A program made the position numbers and the translations under genes. This document shows, one piece after another, positions 58,555 through 59,633 of a stretch of DNA of 59,633 nucleotides. The notes under the pieces are model-generated. The model had not been told where the DNA came from and did not search any database. It saw nothing but the letters and a program-made list of their open reading frames with translations. Source of the stretch: CAZRDB01 sp964598695 (GTDB lineage Bacteria; Armatimonadota; Zipacnadia; UBA1398). The first letter of the stretch is position 1; each line of letters opens with the position of its first letter. The stretch covers positions 1-59,633 of the forward strand of contig CAZRDB010000005.1 in NCBI GenBank assembly GCA_964598695.1, given 5' to 3'.

Positions 58555-59633
58555 CTACCAGGGCGCCCGCACCCACGGAACCCGGGCCACCCCCACGTCG
58601 CGCCGCACCCCATCCGCCCCGACGACCGGGAACCGCTCCGTGTCGCGCGGAGGCATGGTCAGCCCGAGACGCCCGGCGAGCGCCTCGGCAAGCTGGGCGA
58701 TCGACTGCGCCGTGCATGACTCCCCGGCCTGGCGCTTGAACATCGGCGGCGTGTTGCCCGCCTCGGTCGTGCGCCGCAGGTGGACATGCATCGGGCGCGG
58801 GACATCGTCGACCGTGAGCAGCGGAACGCCCTCGGGCGCGTCCTCGCGCCGGGTGACGATCCGGATGCCGAGACCCAGCCGGCGGCACGCGCCGTAGAGC
58901 AGGTAGAACCGTCCCGGGTCTCGCTCGCCCGCGCCCTCGTAGGGCACACGCATGGGGTGGAGGAGCGCGACGTCCACGGGAACCGTCGTGGCCGCGGTCT
59001 CACCGAGCAGATCCCGGCCCGACAGGACCATCGCCCGGACATCGCCGTCGGGCCAGTCCCGGTGGAAGTTGTAGTCGGGCGTGCCGTACCAGCAGTAGTA
59101 GACGGCCCCGCGGGCGCCGGCGGCGATCCCCGCGCGCGTGGTCTCCGTCATCGCCGGGGCCCCGATCGCCACGCCACTCGTGAAGTCCTGCAGGTCGATC
59201 ATCCAGGGGTCCCCGAGATGCCGGACCATGTCGATCCCGGCGGTGACGTGGTGGTAGTCGCCGTCGGCCGCGCTGAGCTGCATCCCGAGCCCCTCGTACC
59301 GACGCGCCGCGAAGACCTTCGGCGGGTGGACGTTGGTGTCGTAGCTGTAGTCCCAGTTGAACGGGGCGGCGAAGGCGAAGGTCAGGTAGGCGATGATCGG
59401 CTTGCCGGGCGCCGCCGCGCGGATCCCGTCGGCCACGTGGCCGATGAACTCGGCGAGCGCGTCGCCGGTGAAGTCGAACCAGTCCTCGACCCACCGCGCC
59501 GGCACCGCGTGGTCGTCGCGCGGCGCATAGCGGATCCGTAGCTCGCCGGGGTCCCACTCCGAGCGCAGGGCATCCTCCTGCCCGGCGCTCCAGGCCGTGA
59601 AGCCCCATGCGCCGGCCTGCGGGTCGAGCGCCG
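58555..59633 (-). CDS. Glycoside-hydrolase-like protein, C-terminal part (start outside window)
   Basis: The frame is open to the window edge, so the 5' end is missing; 359 codons are visible. The sequence resembles glycosidase TIM barrels of the GH42/beta-galactosidase kind (GFTAWSAGQED, WVEDWFDFTGDALAEFIGHV, PIIAYLTFAFAAPFNWDYSYD, GAVYYCWYGTPDYNFHRDWPDG). A C-terminal part includes VALLHPMRVPYEGAGERD. The catalytic residues cannot be fixed without the N-terminus. It ends seven bases from the PilZ gene stop (convergent). Confidence 0.6.
   Translation of the reverse strand, partial: ALDPQAGAWGFTAWSAGQEDALRSEWDPGELRIRYAPRDDHAVPARWVEDWFDFTGDALAEFIGHVADGIRAAAPGKPIIAYLTFAFAAPFNWDYSYDTNVHPPKVFAARRYEGLGMQLSAADGDYHHVTAGIDMVRHLGDPWMIDLQDFTSGVAIGAPAMTETTRAGIAAGARGAVYYCWYGTPDYNFHRDWPDGDVRAMVLSGRDLLGETAATTVPVDVALLHPMRVPYEGAGERDPGRFYLLYGACRRLGLGIRIVTRREDAPEGVPLLTVDDVPRPMHVHLRRTTEAGNTPPMFKRQAGESCTAQSIAQLAEALAGRLGLTMPPRDTERFPVVGADGVRRDVGVARVPWVRAPW

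Overview
This window is a dense, very GC-rich stretch of a bacterial chromosome. Almost every base is coding, genes often overlap by a few bases, and GTG starts are common. No phage, transposon, CRISPR array, rRNA or tRNA was recognised. Several features would suit a member of Armatimonadota or a neighbouring phylum. They are a Thermus-like insertion in SecA, a copper-amine-oxidase-N-like plus phosphodiester-glycosidase protein, DUF3866 beside a NUDIX gene, SLH domains, many secreted glycoside-active enzymes, PilZ proteins and type IV pilus motors. The phylum is inferred, not proven.

Layout. 1-15 kb (+ strand): the 3' part of secA; prfB with its programmed frameshift; an ABC exporter pair; a sugar-isomerase-like TIM barrel; a secreted phosphodiester glycosidase; DUF3866; a NUDIX hydrolase; and a tight trio of a PqqB/PhnP-like metallo-beta-lactamase-fold protein, a deacetylase-like protein and a radical-SAM/SPASM-like protein that lacks its catalytic cluster cysteines. 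15-25.3 kb (- strand): ugpC-tatC-mrfA-THEP1 NTPase-M28 peptidase-cNMP-binding protein, then pilB-pilT. 25.3-29.1 kb: two secreted repeat-type proteins, each behind a copy of a 57-bp direct repeat, preceded by a decayed gene end. 29.1-38.3 kb: a secreted CBM9/alpha-beta-hydrolase protein, a glycosidase-like protein and cobO behind a cobalamin riboswitch on the - strand, then a Gfo/Idh/MocA oxidoreductase, a HEAT-repeat protein and an FG-GAP protein on the + strand.

38.4-42.4 kb: a zinc-ribbon membrane protein and an in-frame coiled-coil protein separated by a TAG codon, divergent from hydG-aspA. The hydG promoter carries a perfect dyad. 42.4-48.7 kb: a GH51 arabinofuranosidase opposite a cytoplasmic trio of metal-dependent hydrolases (calcineurin-like phosphoesterase, HExxH peptidase, ComEC-type metallo-beta-lactamase). 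48.8-59.6 kb: a secretin-like protein, GH16, sulfatase, VOC protein, lipB, a zinc-ribbon/glycerophosphodiesterase fusion, an SLH-anchored FAD oxidoreductase, two PilZ proteins and a partial glycosidase-like gene.

Together the genes suggest a polysaccharide-degrading bacterium with exported enzymes (Sec and Tat routes), type IV pili, c-di-GMP signalling, B12 dependence and at least part of the [FeFe]-hydrogenase maturation machinery. The most unusual items are the degenerate radical-SAM trio, the triple metallohydrolase operon, the ABC pair lacking both catalytic glutamates, and hydG-aspA without hydE or hydF in view.
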